Part shown: one piece after another, positions 10,127 through 20,560 of the stretch
Layout: each line of letters begins with the position of its first letter
Position numbering within the stretch: the first letter of the stretch is position 1
Source of the DNA: Notospermus geniculatus
Lineage: Eukaryota > Nemertea > Pilidiophora > Heteronemertea > Lineidae
Assembly: GCA_002633025.1 (NCBI GenBank)
Contig: NMRB01000622.1
Span: 143,602 to 207,601 of the forward strand
DNA: 64,000 bases
Reading direction: 5' to 3'
Program-made: the position numbers and the translations under genes
Notes under the pieces: generated by a model
Told to the model about the DNA's origin: nothing
The model's database searches: none
The model's input: the letters and a program-made list of their open reading frames with translations, nothing else

Positions 10127-10913
10127 CAGTCTTGTTAAAAAATAAAAAGACAGTGATGTTTTCTATTCTGCTGAGAAGCCAATGGTCATTTATGAGCAAG
10201 ATTGCCATTTTTATACACCAAGATATGTTGCCTAAATGATGACATACCAAATTTATGATTTGTGGTAAATTATCTTGAAAATATTAGAATTTCAAAATAT
10301 CAAGAAAAAACACAATTTTTAGAATCCCCAATTTTCATTTCAAAATTAGCTTGACATTCTTCCCTGATGATTTCTAAGAAATTCTGTGAAAAAAGCTTCG
10401 AAAAATCTCTTGTCGTTTTCAAGAAATATCAAAATATCATCAGAAAAACATGCTATATTTTTGGGGCATTTTAAGACTTTCGTTAAATTCTCCGTCTATT
10501 GAAGTAAAAATGATGAAATAATCAGTTGGACTATTATGTTATGATGATGAGTGGCCGTTGATGAAAGAAAAATATGAAAACTATCGAATTTTGCAAAATA
10601 TCAAATTCATTAAAACTGATGATATTCTGATATATCTGGAAAATGAGAAGTGATTTTTAAAACGTTTCTTCACAGAAATTCATAGGATTGACTGATGAAT
10701 GATATCACGCTGATTTTAAATTAAAAATTCAGAATTTTGAAAAATGAGGCTTTTTTGATATTGATATTTTCATGATATTTTAGTGATATTTTGTCACAAA
10801 CCCTCAATTTCGTATGTGATCCTTTTAGCAGGGCATAACATAATACAAGTTGAGGTTGGAACCTTCGGTATTAGCTGAGATATTAGCTGTCTTTTTACTT
10901 TTTAACAAGACTG
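10127..10913. mobile_element. Tc1/mariner-like MITE, TA-flanked
   Basis: The ends CAGTCTTGTTAAAAAATAAA and TTTACTTTTTAACAAGACTG are complementary with few mismatches and are flanked by TA on both sides (10125-10126, 10914-10915). The CAGT start and TA duplication fit Tc1/mariner elements. The interior is very AT-rich with many 'aaaatatca' and 'tgatatttt' words and no transposase. Confidence 0.8.
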
Positions 10914-10959
10914 TACCTCTCTCTCTGTCATTACACTATTACATGTATGTGTAAACGGG

Positions 10960-10990
10960 TGAGCACATGGTCCATGGACCATTTCATTAA
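10960..10990. repeat. Loose copy of the ATGGTCCATGGACCAT palindrome
   Basis: GTGAGCACATGGTCCATGGACCATTTCATT-type sequence, the same core as foldback unit C but without its arms. Confidence 0.7.
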
Positions 10991-11324
10991 AAAATGTCGG
11001 GATCATGCATAATAGTTGACCTCGTGATTTCCATTTCGCTAGCGCTGTATTCGATGACTTGATAATTTCGTCGGTGGATAATTCCCGTCACCTACGGGGA
11101 TTTAAAAAAAATGTAACCCTGATTGGTGTTCAAAAGCACCACCAGAAGGGTAATCAGGGATTACCTTTTCTTAAATTTCCCGACGACCATCTCGACTCAG
11201 TCGTTCGTGACTATCTAAGATTGTCTAAGTTGTTGAAACTTTGATGATCATTGCATCTTACAGTCCTGAAACCATTTCGAAAAATCTTCCTTTGAGAAAC
11301 CGGGGTACGTGTACATTCAACCGC

Positions 11325-11475
11325 TGGCTATTGGAATAAGCCAAAAACGAGTCGATGATTTACAAAGTGACGACGTGTTGAGTGCCTTATTCCATACCCC
11401 TCAGTTGACTTCATAAAAAGACTGACACCAAATCCTGGTTTAGAAGGCCATGTCATTTTGAGGTCACCCCTGCTT
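11325..11475. repeat. Receptor-flanking repeat, copy 1
   Basis: The phrase 'ctggctattggaataagcc', followed by 'acgagtcgatgatttacaaagtg' and 'gactgacaccaaatcctgg', recurs at 13800-13905 and 18360-18560. This copy lies just 3' of the receptor gene at 11545-12516. It seems to be part of the duplicated receptor unit rather than a mobile repeat. Confidence 0.6.
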
Positions 11476-11544
11476 GTATGTCGATGTCGGTCATGGTGTT
11501 AATGCAACATGTGATTAATAACCATCTAAATTTTAACATTACCA

Positions 11545-12516
11545 TCAGCCGTTGCGTAATGAACTAAAAAGCATGTGAAGCATTTCCTTTCGGAGGCGTT
11601 TACACGCAAACAAATGCAAGTATGAATTAAGGCAATAATTCATGTTTTCAAATATCATAAAAAAGTTGAGAAAAATCCTCAGTAATTGCTGGATATCGTC
11701 GGTGACGGCTCCCTCGAACAGCCACACGAAGACGATCTCCATTTTACTGAGTATCTGTAATACGATGAACGCAGTCGTGATCAAAATTGTTGCTGACGTA
11801 ATCGAGGAGTCGTCCAATGAGGTCGTCTTCTTCAGTGCTTTGTTTCTTTGACTTCGTTTCACGGCTACGATGATACCCGTGTTGAAGATAAAAAGTAAGA
11901 TGATTGGTATGTAGACCGATAACGAATTGGAGATGCCTTCGTAAAGGGTGTCCCATGGTTCATTGAAGTGAAACGGGCAAAACCAATGTTTATATTTCTC
12001 TTGGAATGTACGGAGTGCAATGTTGACGAAGCCATAAGCTACGCCGAGAGTAGGAATGATGGCGGCAGTGACCTTGGCCTTGTGCATTGTGCATATTCTG
12101 GCAGCTTGTAAAGGCCAAGTTAAGGCAATAAAACGATCGAATGTCATGACGACTAGTAGCATAGGGGAAAGTACTAAGCCTACCTCGAAACTGAACATGT
12201 AGTACAGACAATATCCATGTTTAATTCTGTTGTTTTTGAAGAGTTGTGGTGCCATTACTAGGAGATACCGTAGAATCATTCTACCGTAGATGTACACACT
12301 GTCAAATGTGGCCACACAGCGCATGTAAAAACAGGTCGTACTCTTCTCATACTTCTTCTGGTTCATTACAAGAAAGCTTAGCGAATTACCAACCAGGCCC
12401 AAAATCATGAGAAGTGGGGGAATTGGAACTGTTAGAATGTAAACAGCGATGTCTACGCTGTGTCTCAGCCGACTTCCTTGGTGGTAACTCGTCGTTGTTG
12501 AATCGTTTACGAACAT
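11545..12516 (-). CDS. Intronless rhodopsin-like 7TM receptor, R-type, gene 1
   Basis: A 323-residue open frame begins with ATG at 12514-12516 and ends in TGA at 11545-11547. Seven hydrophobic segments are visible at about residues 23-50, 60-88, 103-130, 148-168, 196-220, 240-265 and 278-304. Class A hallmarks are GN (43-44) in TM1, C103 and C180 able to form the TM3-ECL2 disulphide, DRF (127-129) in place of DRY, and a basic helix 8 (CKRLRKEM) after an NSYLH variant of NPxxY. An NDS glycosylation site lies at residue 4. It should act at the plasma membrane through G proteins; the ligand is unknown. The NNRIKHGYC sequence marks the R-type subfamily shared with the gene at 59725. The lack of introns and tandem arrangement suggest a chemosensory-type lineage expansion, which is inference. 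Confidence 0.93.
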   Translation of the reverse strand: MFVNDSTTTSYHQGSRLRHSVDIAVYILTVPIPPLLMILGLVGNSLSFLVMNQKKYEKSTTCFYMRCVATFDSVYIYGRMILRYLLVMAPQLFKNNRIKHGYCLYYMFSFEVGLVLSPMLLVVMTFDRFIALTWPLQAARICTMHKAKVTAAIIPTLGVAYGFVNIALRTFQEKYKHWFCPFHFNEPWDTLYEGISNSLSVYIPIILLFIFNTGIIVAVKRSQRNKALKKTTSLDDSSITSATILITTAFIVLQILSKMEIVFVWLFEGAVTDDIQQLLRIFLNFFMIFENMNYCLNSYLHLFACKRLRKEMLHMLFSSLRNG

Positions 12517-12719
12517 TGTGGAGCAGATAGGATGCTTTAAACCAGTATTTCAGTAGCTATTCTGCAGTAAGCAAGAAAACAAGCCAATGGACCATCATCG
12601 GCAAAATTGTCATGTCACAGTAGCTTATTTAGGCCCTTATAGTAATTGCTGAAGTTGTTTTCATTCAAATTGGTTTCCTGGTCGGATAATGAGCCAAGTT
12701 AGTATAGGATGAGGTTTCG

Positions 12720-13345
12720 TGCGTTATTCCGTTGATCTTTGACGAAAAACCGATGGCTGAAAACGTAGAGGAGATGGGCGACTGGAAGGTATGTTGAGGA
12801 CAATAAGACAGAACTGGCGACAGAAGTGGCATTTTTGAAAAGGCCAGTTACAGATGCAAACTCTTGTCGGCGTCTATCGAAAATGCATCAAACGTGACCC
12901 ATCCCGTTCGAACCTCCGAGATATTCCATTACCAATACCAATCAAATAACCTTACTTGTCTGAACTCTGAACAAGGATCCTGATCCATTCGGTAGAATGG
13001 CGATGGTGTCTTTCCGACGCACAAACTTTTTCCACGATGTCGATATAGTAAACTGCGTTTTCAACAACGAATGTAGCCTATCACGCCAAAAAGGAGTTCC
13101 GCAACCGGTTCCACTCATACTGTCAAAGCTCTATCCGATGATTGAGAAGTCTTGCAAGTAACACAGCTGTTTTATTGTGAAGCGCATGCTAGGAGGGCGT
13201 AAGCCTTGAAATTTGCCAAACGGTTTTTCTGATATTGTTCCTGATACGTGTGATACTGGATACTTCATATCGGGTTAAATAAAGATATCCGGTTCACGCT
13301 GCTAACTTTTTTCTTAATGTAACTTTATCAAGGTTTTATTCGGAG
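12720..13345 (-). promoter_or_regulatory. Conserved 5' flank of receptor gene 1
   Basis: About 200 bp upstream of the start codon begins a region whose phrases recur upstream of the other copies: 'gttgatctttgacgaaaaaccgatggctgaaaac' here, with matching blocks at 15959-16530, 60727-61200 and 63925-64000. Further blocks 'gatggcgatggtg', 'aacaacgaatgt' and 'aaaggagttc' are shared with 16430-16530. It may hold promoter or 5' UTR sequence, or be passenger DNA of the duplication; function is not shown. Confidence 0.6.
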
Positions 13346-13671
13346 TAGGTGATAAGTTACATTGCCGGGGGAGCGGGGGGGGGGGGCTTAATCATAACAT
13401 TACTGGATCCAACCTTGCTGTAGGCTAACGTTAGCGTAGTGCCGCGATTTCAGTCCATCTTGCCTTCGGTCGTCACTCTCTCAGTGCAGGACAATCTTCA
13501 AACCATTTCCTTGGAAGCAATATACCACGTGATACGTACCTCTAGGCGACCCCTGTGTGCCTCAAGAATACATTTGTTTTGGGACCACAGGGTGCGACTA
13601 GGTTCGTACGATGGGAAGATTTTAGAACATTCCTTTTTCTCTCAAGGCGACAGCGTCGCACTTCCTGAGTA

Positions 13672-13743
13672 AAGCCCCTTTCACACCGGACCTGCGTAGA
13701 GTTGCATTGTCCGGCGTAGCCCGGTGTGATGAAAGGGGCTTTA
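13672..13743. repeat. Short foldback with TAAAGCCCCTTTCACACCGG-like ends
   Basis: AAAGCCCCTTTCACACCGG and CCGGTGTGATGAAAGGGGCTTT pair around a 30-base loop. Confidence 0.88.
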
Positions 13744-14315
13744 GCCAACGCTGACGTGCAGATGAGAACATGAATTAGGCCTATGGTGTTACGGTAGCGA
13801 GCAGTTTAACCACTGGCCATTGGACTACGCCATAACGAGTCGATGAATTACAACATGACAAGTTAAATGGCTATTCCCCTGACCGGCCACACTGATTTCA
13901 AATCCTATAGGGCCTGTTTCATAGAGCCACTTTAGACTATAACGGTACTGTTAACATCAATGCATTTCTGATTTGGTTAAAAGTACTATATGACACAAGC
14001 CTCTGATCTGTAAGGCGCTTGTTTGGGGTCATAGATGTCGATACAAATTTTCTAAAGTAATCACGTAAAACCAGCACACCAGGCGATACCGCAAGCGATT
14101 CTGCTCGCCACCGAGCAAGGTGTGCGCTGGCAGCGATGCGCGGAATCATCTCGCCAGCGATGCTCGAAAACGAAGTGTGCGCCATATCCACATAAAGAAA
14201 GAAACGCATAAGCGACTTGAACTGTGGTCATTCACAAGCGCTGTATTCGATGCCGTTTCTTTCTTGTGTGGCTGTGGAAATTCTTTGAAGTAGCCTATGA
14301 CTATTGAAACATGGA
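13744..14315. other. Intergenic with receptor-flanking repeat copy 2
   Basis: At 13800-13905 the 'accactggccattggactacgcc ... cgagtcgatgaattac' repeat of 11325 and 18360 recurs. Nothing else is recognised. Confidence 0.5.
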
Positions 14316-14408
14316 CCCGTATTCTAGAACTCTCCTTCACTCTATTTGCCCTGCAAACAATAGCTAAAGGTAAACTTCAGAGTTGAGGAAGCTTCTAGAA
14401 TACGGCCC
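14316..14408. mobile_element. MITE with CCGTATTCTAGAA ends, copy 1
   Basis: ACCCGTATTCTAGAA and TTCTAGAATACGGCCCC flank a short core (GCCCTGCAAACAATAGC). A second copy at 34319-34439 shares the core and both arms, and a related 1.1-kb member lies at 50239-51335. Confidence 0.85.
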
Positions 14409-14460
14409 CTTGTGTTGCAGTCCTGATTTAACAGACTAATTCAGCTGCTGGCCATCGGGG

Positions 14461-14605
14461 TAAGGGTGGGTATACACTACACGCGATTCGCACAACGCAT
14501 GCGATGGTTCTTTGTTATTTCATGCCGCAATGCCTCCCAAACAAAAGCAATTCGCGTGCGATTCCAAATCGCTTTGCGAATCGCTTCTAGTGTGCACCCA
14601 CCCTA
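14461..14605. mobile_element. Foldback with AGGGTGGGTATACACTAC ends
   Basis: The left arm AGGGTGGGTATACACTAC plus GCGATTCGC pairs with GCGAATCGCTTCTAGTGTGC and CACCCACCCT. A relative at 57657-57800 has the same plan (AGGGTAGGGACACACCTAAC). Confidence 0.85.
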
Positions 14606-14766
14606 AGGCTTAGCGCACATGTCCTCCAAAACTCGATCCGTTAGGGGTGTTTTTAAAGTCGACTGACCCAACGCTGTCGACTCGTCATTCTGCCAGGACA
14701 GTCGATTTTAACAGACACCCCTAACGCATTGAGTTTTAATTTGTCGGACATGTGCGCTAAGCCTTA
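14604..14766. mobile_element. MITE with TAAGGCTTAGCGCACATGTC ends, copy 1
   Basis: The ends TAAGGCTTAGCGCACATGTC and GACATGTGCGCTAAGCCTTA are complementary. The interior has a second paired block (CTCGATCCGTTAGGGGTGTT). An almost identical copy is at 57501-57657. At both places it touches a member of the 14461 family. Confidence 0.9.
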
Positions 14767-14871
14767 GCCACAAAAGATTCGACTCAAATCCTTATGCAAA
14801 TCCTTACTCCTGTGACCTGATACAAAGGAAACCTGTTTGGAAATTCGTATCCACGCCCACGTTTATGTTGA

Positions 14872-15843
14872 TTATCTTTTACGTAACGAACCCACAATAA
14901 TGCCAAGCATTTCCTTTCGGAGGCGTTTACACGCAAACAAGTGCAAGTATGAATTAAGGCAATAATTCATGTTTTCAAATATCATAAACAAGTTGAGAAA
15001 AATGCGCAGTAATTGCTGAATATCGAAGGTGACTTCTCCTTCGAACACCAACACAAAAAGAATCTCGATTCGGCTGAGAATCTGCAAGACGATGAACGCA
15101 GTCGTGATTAAAATTGTTGCTGACGTAATCGACGAGTCATCCAATGAGGTCGTCTTCTTAAGTGCTTTGTTTCTTTGACTTCGTTTCACGGCTACTATGA
15201 CACCCGTGTTGAAGATTAAAAGAAGAATGATAGGGATATAGGCGACCAGCGAATTCGCGATGATTTCGTAAAGGGTGTCCCATGGTTCATTGAAGTGATA
15301 CGGGCAAAACCAATGTTTATATTTCTCTTGGAATGTACGGAGTGTAAGGTTAACGAGCCAATGAGCAAAGCCGAGTGCAGAAATGACGGCGGCGGTGACC
15401 TTGGCCTTGTGCATTGTGCATATTCTGGCAGCTTGTAAAGGCCAAGTTAAGGCAATAAAACGATCGAATGTCATGACGACAAGTACCATGGGAGAAAGAA
15501 TTAAACCTACCTCAACACTCGACTGATAGTAAACGCAGTACCCATGTTTAACTTCGTTGTTTTTGAAGAGTTGTGGTGCCAGTACTAGGAGATACCGTAG
15601 AATCATTCTACCATAGATGTAAACACTGTCAAACACGGCCACACAGCGCATGTAAAAACAGGTGGTACTCTTCTCGTACTTCTTCTGGTTCATTACAAGA
15701 AAGCTTAGTGTATTGCCGATCAGCCCCAAAATCATGAGCAACGGGGGAATTGGAATTGTTAGAATGTAAACAACAATATCAACCGTGTATCTCAGGGGAC
15801 TTCCTTGGTTGTAACCCGTCGTCGTTGAATCGTTTAGGAACAT
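14872..15843 (-). CDS. Intronless rhodopsin-like 7TM receptor, E-type, gene 2
   Basis: A 323-residue open frame with ATG at 15841-15843. It is collinear with the gene at 11545 over its whole length: GN in TM1, the DRF motif at residues 127-129 in MTFDRFIAL, C103 and C180, the SQRNKALKK third intracellular loop, and the CKRLRKEM helix 8. It carries EVKHGYCVYYQSSVEVGL before TM3, the same E-type signature as the gene at 62744. An NDS glycosylation site follows the start. It is a plasma-membrane G-protein-coupled receptor of unknown ligand. No introns or frame damage are seen. Confidence 0.93.
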   Translation of the reverse strand: MFLNDSTTTGYNQGSPLRYTVDIVVYILTIPIPPLLMILGLIGNTLSFLVMNQKKYEKSTTCFYMRCVAVFDSVYIYGRMILRYLLVLAPQLFKNNEVKHGYCVYYQSSVEVGLILSPMVLVVMTFDRFIALTWPLQAARICTMHKAKVTAAVISALGFAHWLVNLTLRTFQEKYKHWFCPYHFNEPWDTLYEIIANSLVAYIPIILLLIFNTGVIVAVKRSQRNKALKKTTSLDDSSITSATILITTAFIVLQILSRIEILFVLVFEGEVTFDIQQLLRIFLNLFMIFENMNYCLNSYLHLFACKRLRKEMLGIIVGSLRKR

Positions 15844-15949
15844 TTCTTAAATCTCAATTTCAAAAACAATTTCATTTTCGATATGGTATTTTGAACATGA
15901 AGGAGCAAGTTTACGGTATATTTTTATGAGTAGGCCTACATAATTGTGA

Positions 15950-16780
15950 AGTCATTTTCATAATTCGTTGATGACTAAAAACGAAGAGAGATTGGCTAAT
16001 AATGCTGTGATCTGTGCTCTGCATTAGCCTAATGACAATTCATGTTCGCCATACATACATCAGTAGACCTGGAACCAGTAACGCAAGTTTCTACCTTTTC
16101 CGTGGCCTTAGATGAAAACCGATGTCAGCTGAGAACAATGAGGGATGGTCTCTCCCGACTCGGGGCAATCTGAATGATGCTGATCTCGATGTTGATGAGC
16201 AAAGATCAGCCCGAGTTATGACGAGTAACGTAAGGGTCAACGCCAGTAGCTGCCGACCGAAGAGAAAGGTTCACAAAATGCAAACACTTATTGGCTATCC
16301 ATCGCGAATGGTTGAAGCCAACCCACCCGTTCGAATACTTGTGGTCTTTGATTGCCCGTGCCTCTCTATAGCGACCTGCGTCAGAATTCAGCACAACAGT
16401 TTTGATAAATTCAGTTGGATGGCGATGGTGATGCCTGAATGCTTGATACTTATGCGGCGTGGGGATGCTGATATCCTAAACTGCGTCGCCAACAACGAAT
16501 GTCGCTGAGAACCAAGGAGTTCTGCTGCCGTTTCTGTCCATGAAGGAGACATAACTGGAAGTAATCAAGCACTACTGTTTTGTAATAAAGCTAAGGGCTT
16601 CAATGTGTTTTTAAGACAATCGATAAAGCATTGAAATCTGCGCACTCAGTCTGGTTTCTTCCGAAGTCGAGTGTTGATATTGAATACTTCTTATTGCGTA
16701 CACACAAATATAAATGAAGATCTTCAATTTCAAACTAAAGGTAACATTGTCAAAAACAGAAACGAGTTTTGTTTGGAGTA
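15950..16780 (-). promoter_or_regulatory. Conserved 5' flank of receptor gene 2
   Basis: It shares blocks with the flank at 12720-13345: 'gttgatgactaaaaacgaagag', 'tagatgaaaaccgatgtcagctgagaac', 'cccgttcgaa', 'gatggcgatggtgatg' and 'aacaacgaatgtcgc'. A plus-strand open frame at 16122-16508 is an accident of this block, since its counterpart in the other copies is not open. Confidence 0.6.
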
Positions 16781-16935
16781 AGAATAACAAAATTACGATA
16801 AAAATGGCGGGGTCATGTTGGAGTCTTTTTGGGATCATTAAAAGCACGAACTGGGCCTGACTTTGCAAAGAAGTATGTGGTGCGATGCTACTTCAATCGA
16901 TTAGACCACACTTACATGCATTTCACCGCGTAAAT

Positions 16936-17041
16936 CATCCTGAGAATATCAGGGGTTCTCGCTCGCTCGCTCCTAACCACCGCACAGAAACGTTCGGTGA
17001 CACAGAGTCGAGCGAGCAAGATCCCTGGTTGGCTCAGGATG
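16936..17041. mobile_element. 106-bp hAT-like MITE with 8-bp target duplication
   Basis: The element begins CATCCTGAG and ends CTCAGGATG. It is flanked on both sides by the identical 8-mer GCGTAAAT (16928-16935 and 17042-17049). Inner arms GCTCGCTCGCTC and GAGCGAGC pair. An 8-bp duplication fits hAT-type transposition; the assignment is inference. Confidence 0.85.
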
Positions 17042-17499
17042 GCGTAAATGGCCTCATGATTTTCATTTCGCTGATGCTGTATTATGACGTGATGATTCCG
17101 TCGGGGGAGGATGCAGGCCTACAGAGATTTTAGAATGAAATGGCCAGGGCCATTGTGCTCACCTCTGTGATAAGTCTCTGTGGTTAAGTGTGAAACTGAG
17201 ACTCTCATGGTGAATGTTGAAGGATCAGTACAGATAAGATAAAGCTGAACACACCAAGAAGTATTTTTATGATTTGATCAGTATTATCAGTCAATGACAT
17301 AAACTCAGGTGATGGCACCCAGAAGGAGTACAATTTCTGAATACAATGAATACAAGTGGTATATTGTGAACAAACTGCTTTCCTGTCTAGGTCACAGATG
17401 TCAAAAATTCTATTTTTCAAGATGGCCACAGGTGACGTTCGTTGGGACTGAAATTTCAGCAGGAATGTACAGGATACTTGCACAGATATTTAGACAATA

Positions 17500-18325
17500 T
17501 TGAAACATCATAACATTTACTACCGATGAGATATGGCCAAAGTCAATTTTTCAAGATGGCTGCCTGGCAGCCATGTTGAAGTCCAATCGAACCGAAATTT
17601 GGCATATAAGTAGACGGTACCAAGACACATATTTAGGCACAGTTAAAGCATCCTAGCTCCCACTATATTTATGAGGTGTGGGTCGAAGTCCATTTTTCAA
17701 GATGGCTCCCTGGCGGCCATATTTGACGTCGAATCTGACTGAAATTTACCATATATTTATATGGTACCTAGATACATATTTTGACAACGTTAAAACATCC
17801 TACCTACTCCTATTTATAAAATGTGGGTCAAAGTCCATTTTTCAAGATGGCTTCCTGGCAGCCATATTTGAAGTCCGATCGGGTTGAAATTTGGTGCATT
17901 CGTGCAGGGTGCCTAGATATATCTTCACACCAAATCACAACACTCTATGTCAAATAGCAATGAAACGTGCCACCAAACAGTGAATTTTGAACTTTGACCT
18001 CTGTGACCTTGAAAAGTAGGTCAAATCAAAAACCCGGGATTTGTGTGATGAAGTCTCATCAGAGGAACCCACCATAAAAGTTTCGTGGTTCTAGCTAACA
18101 GCGTTCAGGAGATACGGCCGAAAGAAGGTTTTCACAAAGCGCCCCCTACAGGCCAGAGTGTACAAGCAGCAGCGCTAAGTTTCGGTCCAGAGATAGTTTT
18201 TACCATAGGGTACCTGTACACCAAATTTCAAGTTTGTAACCCAAGCGGTTTAGAAACGTGCCAGCCCTGTTAACGACGACGACGGACGACACACCATGGG
18301 AGAAGCTCACCTCACAGAGGTGAGC
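17500..18325. repeat. Tandem AAGATGGC(T)-units and terminal GACGACGGACGAC tail
   Basis: Units of about 150 bp carry 'tttttcaagatggctnccTGGC(A/G)GCCAT' at about 17550, 17694 and 17837. They are followed by a diverged GACCT-rich repeat (17940-18050) and a tail GACGACGACGGACGAC with an AGCTCACCT...AGGTGAGCT palindrome (18303-18325). Confidence 0.75.
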
Positions 18326-18359
18326 TAAAAACGTACTTCACAAAGTGAGAAATGGGGAT

Positions 18360-18560
18360 ACCAATTCAACCACTGGCTATTGGAATAAGCCAAAAAACGA
18401 GTCGGTGAATTACAAAGTGGACATGTTGAATGTCCTATTCCAAAAGTTGACTTGATAGAAAGACTGATTCCAAATCTTGGTCCAGAAGGCGTTATCGTTT
18501 TGGGGTTCCCTCGATGTCGGTTATGGAGCGCCAAAGCATGCAATGTGTGTGAGAAATGAT
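18360..18560. repeat. Receptor-flanking repeat, copy 3
   Basis: 'actggctattggaataagcc' followed by 'acgagtcggtgaattacaaagtg' and 'gactgattccaaatcttgg' match 11325-11475. No receptor gene adjoins it here, so it may be the remains of a lost third receptor unit. Confidence 0.55.
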
Positions 18561-18779
18561 CATCTTTTTCATTTCTCTTCAAAACACTTATCCAGTAGTC
18601 TTGATCGTTAGTTGTGGTGTTGATATTTTTGGTGACTGGGAGGGGAATGTGGATGGTAGTCAGCTGCCCTGCATTCAGAGAGACTTTAGTAACAAGATGA
18701 CATTGTAAATGTCGTATGGTTCCCCCCGATGTACACGAATGGTACACTGATAGAGATCAAGATATATTGATAGAGATCA

Positions 18780-19536
18780 GGGGCCTGATTCACAAAGCAC
18801 ACGTAAGTTCGCTATCTTAGCACACTCTAAGTGAACGTTTACGTTTAAGATTAGACACTGGTAAGTTATATTCACGAAACACTCTTAGATCACTCTAACC
18901 CAAAGTGTACGTAAGCTTACGTTAAGACGGACGAAGAGTAGATTCACTTCTCCGTTTTGCGCTTTGCGCTTGTCCGTTCGCTATGTTTATATGTGGTACC
19001 AACAATAAAATTACTTTTTCTACCACGCACTCACATGGGCATGGAAAACGGAAAAGGGCAAAGCGCAAAACTCAAAGTGTGGGGGACACACATGCGAGCG
19101 AAGGGAAGAAATTTTTGCCGCGAAAACATTTAAAAACACTCTGGAGTCCTTGGCCTGCTGCATACAAACTGAGAGGAGGAACGAGTTTAGAATCCCCGAT
19201 CAGTGCCCAAAAATGGTCACCGATTGACAGAACAAGCCGCATTGTAGGCCTACATTACAATAGGATTTCATTCACATTGATTTCGAAGCGGCAGATTTTG
19301 CACAATACGCCCTCGAAGTTAGGCTGTCTAATGCATTTCCCATTAAACTAAAATCCTTCTGTCACCTTTTTCTCAAAACGGCGCTTGATTTGAGGATATG
19401 TCAACAAACAACTGTCAACAAACCCCGCGAGCAATTTGCTTTAAGTCCGAAATGAAGTCATCCGATTTGCTGAAACCTGGTCACATGATGACTTAAGTCA
19501 AACTTTAGACTTAAGATTCTTTGTGAAACTGGGCCC
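18780..19536. mobile_element. Element with GGGGCCTGATTCACAAAGCAC ends
   Basis: The left end GGGGCCTGATTCACAAAG and right end CTTTGTGAAACTGGGCCC are imperfect complements, with further paired blocks inside (CTTAAG-rich). A 122-codon open frame (18983-19351) has no recognisable domain and I do not call it. The family also has the solo hairpin at 1025-1079 and a relative at 20426-20560. Confidence 0.7.
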
Positions 19537-19544
19537 AGGGTTCT

Positions 19545-19618
19545 TAGCACTCGCTCCCTTCGTCACGTGTGCGGTGACGAAGGGAGCGAGCACTATCAAC
19601 CCCTGATGTTCTCAGGAT
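19545..19618. repeat. Relative of the hAT-like MITE
   Basis: GGGTTCTTAGCACTCGCTCCCTTCGTCACC-type sequence pairs with GGTGACGAAGGGAGCGAGC and ends TGTTCTCAGGATG, as in 16936-17041. A half copy is at 39790-39860. Confidence 0.7.
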
Positions 19619-20010
19619 GAAAATTCCCACGCATGCTATAATACTGTACAGATAGATGATTACATAATGAATCACGTTGAAGGCCTGCGACGCTTATCTA
19701 TGTGAAGGAGGTCATATTACATACAGAATACTTTTTACAGAATACAAAAAGGTTATTGTTCCGTAAAATCTACATGTACATGATTTCATAGGAAGAAGAT
19801 ACAATAAACTTGGGTGCAGATAGAATCGGAGAAAAAGAAAGAGATGGATTGAAGGTAACCGATCTGTCTACAGGGAAATGCACCTGGAGACCCTAGCGTG
19901 CAGAAGGGAAGTGCAGTTAAAACAACTGATAAATTAATTACATGACTGTAGTACACAAGACAACCAAAATTAAATATTATATGATTTACACATTGAGGAC
20001 TCATTCTCAA
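19619..20010. other. Intergenic, nothing recognised
   Basis: No gene, RNA or repeat arm recognised in this stretch. Confidence 0.5.
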
Positions 20011-20177
20011 AAGAACAGTACAAAACCGTGCGGATAAACAATTCTAAGCAAAAAGAACATATTGTTCATCAGATACCACTGCAAGAACATAGTTTGCTAC
20101 CAAATGTATATTCTCATTTCAGAAGATTCTTCAATGTGTACACAGTAATCAGAATAGCACCTCATGTTTTGTAATGG
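20011..20177. repeat. Dispersed repeat, inverted copy at 53632-53793
   Basis: AGAACAGTACAAAACCGTGC through CTCATGTTTTGTAATG is the near-exact reverse complement of 53632-53793, about 165 bp. Only a few substitutions are visible, so the duplication is fairly recent. Confidence 0.85.
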
Positions 20178-20425
20178 TCATTTGGTTGCTGAACCACTGA
20201 ATGGGTATTCATGTTCATCATACCATTCGGTTTCATTTCATAACCATTGGAGTGTACAACATGTGTATTATCATGAGACCCATAGCTCTCACACCGCACA
20301 TTCCCCTCGTTCATATATCTTTGAGCATCGACTGCTGCGGCACTGTCTGATTTTTCAGTGCCTCATCCTGTCGAGTAGCGGTGACAAGTGGTTGAGGAAG
20401 CATTTGTTTATTATTTAGCATCAGA

Positions 20426-20560
20426 GACCTTATTCACAAAACTCCCGTAACTTTAAGGACACGCAAATCCTTGTCAGGCTGATAGTGAACAATCGGTTAT
20501 CTGCAAGTGGACAATAGTTTACCTACTCCCGTAAGGTACGATAACTTCGTGAATAAGGTC
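20426..20560. repeat. Foldback with GACCTTATTCACAAAACTCC end
   Basis: GACCTTATTCACAAA pairs with TTCGTGAATAAGGTC; inner CTCCCGTAAC and CTCCCGTAAG words also recur. It is a diverged relative of the 18780 family. Confidence 0.75.

Noticed and set aside
16122-16508. 128-codon open frame upstream of receptor 2
   Set aside because: It lies in the duplicated 5' flank and the matching DNA at 12740-13100 is not open, so no protein is conserved.
18983-19351. 122-codon open frame inside the 18780-19536 element
   Set aside because: No recognisable transposase or other domain; composition like the flanking non-coding DNA.
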